Source of the DNA: Gp13-AA77 sp036521995
Lineage (GTDB): Bacteria; Acidobacteriota; Terriglobia; UBA7540
Direction: 5' to 3'
NCBI GenBank assembly: GCA_036521995.1
Contig: DATDGR010000352.1
Coordinates: forward strand, 1 to 14,108
DNA: 14,108 nucleotides
Part shown: positions 12,988 to 14,108 of the stretch, in pieces
How the letters are laid out: each line of letters opens with the position of its first letter
Position numbering within the stretch: position 1 is the first letter of the stretch
Notes under the pieces: model-generated
Seen by the model: the letters and a program-made list of their open reading frames with translations, nothing else
Databases searched by the model: none
Told to the model about the DNA's origin: nothing
Translations under genes and position numbers: made by a program

Positions 12988-13581
12988 ATGGCTCAAACAC
13001 GCGACCCGAAACACCAGCTCCGTGAAATCTGCCGCACCGCAGCGCGCATCTTCTACGACAAAGGCTACGACGGCGCCTCGATGCAGGACATTGCCGAAGC
13101 AGTCGGGCTCACCAAGGCCGGGCTCTACCACCACGTGCGCAGCAAGGATCGCCTGCTGTTTGAGATCATGAACTACGGGATGGACATCCTGCATGAAACC
13201 GTGATCTCCAAGGTGCGCCAGGTCGCGGAGCCCCGCGAGCGCCTGCGCCAGACCATCATGGGCCACATCGATCTGGTGGTACGCACGCGCGACCTCGAGA
13301 TTACCGTGATCCTGCATGAAAACCGGTCGCTGCGGGGCGAGTTGCGGGCCCGGATCAATGCGCGCAAGCAGGAGTACATCCACTTGCTTGAGCAGATGAT
13401 CGCAGAGGTTCAGGCTCAGGCGTCCTCCCCGCCTCTGATCAGCCCGCGACTCGCGGCCTTCGCCTTGCTTGGAATGATCAACTGGCTGTATCAGTGGTAC
13501 CGGGCTGGCGGTCCGGTGAAAGAAGAAGAGTTGGCGGAAGCGTATGCCCGTTTCTTTTTTCGCGGGCTGCTCGGCAGCTAG
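12988..13581 (+). CDS. TetR/AcrR-family transcriptional regulator
   Basis: The 197-residue product starts MAQTRDPKHQLREICRTAAR. The TetR DNA-binding domain spans about residues 10-57, with the helix-turn-helix MQDIAEAVGLTKAGLYHHVR (32-51) and SKDRLLFEIM behind it. The C-terminal ligand domain is all-helical (VVRTRDLEITVILHENRSLR, INWLYQWYRAGGPVKEEELA) and resembles TetR proteins that control fatty-acid or sterol breakdown genes, by pattern only. ATG 12988 was chosen because the domain begins just after it; upstream in-frame ATGs at 12910 and 12931 would add residues without family character. No strong ribosome-binding site or operator palindrome was seen. The regulated genes may lie outside the window, as the next gene is a fragment. 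Confidence 0.9.
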   Translation: MAQTRDPKHQLREICRTAARIFYDKGYDGASMQDIAEAVGLTKAGLYHHVRSKDRLLFEIMNYGMDILHETVISKVRQVAEPRERLRQTIMGHIDLVVRTRDLEITVILHENRSLRGELRARINARKQEYIHLLEQMIAEVQAQASSPPLISPRLAAFALLGMINWLYQWYRAGGPVKEEELAEAYARFFFRGLLGS

Positions 13582-13671
13582 CCTAGGCAGGTAACGTGTG
13601 CCCACGGGCGGGCGTCATGAGCCTATAGCGGAATAATCTTTTTCAGGAAATGGAACTTGCTCTTCTTGGCG

Positions 13672-14108
13672 GTGGACGATCTCAAGAAGAAACTGATCGA
13701 TCTGATCCAGCAGCGAGGTCTGCCTTACGGCATGATCGTCCGCAAGATGGATTTCCCGTCCTCCGCTTCGATCGACGAAGCGCGCAAGATTCTTGCCGCT
13801 GGCGGCGGGGGTTCCACCAAGCCGCTCAGCATTCCGCTCTACTGCTACCGGCTATATCCGGACGGCCACGAGGAACTGGTGCGAGGCGAGCGCTTCAAGG
13901 GAGTGAACGCACGGTCGCTGAAAGACATTCTGGCGGCGGGCGACGATAGCGCGGCCTTCGAGTACATGGACAACACCGCGCCGTTTGCATTGGTTGGCGG
14001 CGCCGGCTTCACGGCAGAGACCTGCGTGGTGGCCCCGTCGATCTTGATCGACGACCTCGAATTGCATCCGGCGGAAGAACAACTGCCGAAATTGCCGGTG
14101 GTTTCCCC
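13672..14108 (+). pseudogene. TldD/PmbA-family protein, C-terminal fragment (5'-truncated, runs off window)
   Basis: The frame from GTG 13672 reads VDDLKKKLIDLIQQRGLPYG, then IVRKMDFPSSAS, PLSIPLYCYRLYPDGHEELV, RGERFKGVNARSLKDILAAG, NTAPFALVGGAGFTAETCVV and APSILIDDLELHPAEEQLPK. This matches the C-terminal third of TldD/PmbA-like proteins, metallopeptidase relatives. The family is normally about 450-550 residues and its HExxxH zinc motif lies well upstream of this part. Here an in-frame TGA at 13618-13620 closes the frame on the left and no ATG or ribosome-binding site is present, so the first two thirds are missing. No stop is reached before the right edge; the family end is probably only a few codons further. 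The break lies between 13621 and 13672, 40-90 bp after the tetR gene. Confidence 0.75.

Noticed and set aside
13650..13949. An ATG-started plus frame of 99 codons
   Set aside because: The overlapping frame from 13672 matches the TldD/PmbA family strongly, so this one is a shadow.

Overview
The window looks like an accessory stretch of an Acidobacteriota chromosome (inference from gene families; no rRNA or marker gene is present). The pointers are a PadR regulator next to an ADOP-type MacB/FtsX permease, a GloVer tandem-repeat exported protein with a C-terminal IPT/TIG domain, an exported protein with the N-terminal module common in that phylum, a DUF6632-like membrane protein and an ISNCY-type transposase start.

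Layout. 1-136 is the 5' end of an IS3-family element on the minus strand, cut by the window edge. 137-768 has no recognisable gene but holds a tRNA-tail-like sequence near 683-716. 769-861 is the left end of a second, truncated IS3-family element. 933-3868 (minus) is a padR-ADOP pair, both broken. 3893-4233 is an internally deleted IS-like remnant with an ISNCY-type transposase start. 4277-5359 (plus) is an intact polytopic membrane protein with paired-histidine motifs. It converges on nuoI and an SDF-family carboxylate/amino-acid symporter (5428-7292, minus). 7293-8136 holds a degraded BrnT/BrnA-like toxin-antitoxin remnant and then the promoter and hairpin-rich leader of the GloVer gene (8137-9618). 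That is followed by a second exported protein (9747-11558), a DUF6632-like protein (11965-12324), a degraded Phd/YefM-PIN toxin-antitoxin pair (12340-12894), a TetR regulator (12988-13581) and a 5'-truncated TldD/PmbA-like gene that runs off the right edge.

Function. Intact genes suggest a cell-envelope and transport region: an orphan complex I ferredoxin subunit, a symporter, two large exported beta-rich proteins and several membrane proteins. The rest is a genetic graveyard, with two dead toxin-antitoxin loci, three IS ends, a frameshifted regulator-permease pair and a truncated peptidase-like gene. I see no clear new multi-gene system. The most unusual signal is that all three IS 5' ends carry an inverted repeat enclosing the transposase Shine-Dalgarno sequence and including its start codon. 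The four-hairpin leader of the GloVer gene and the histidine-rich membrane protein are the next best leads.
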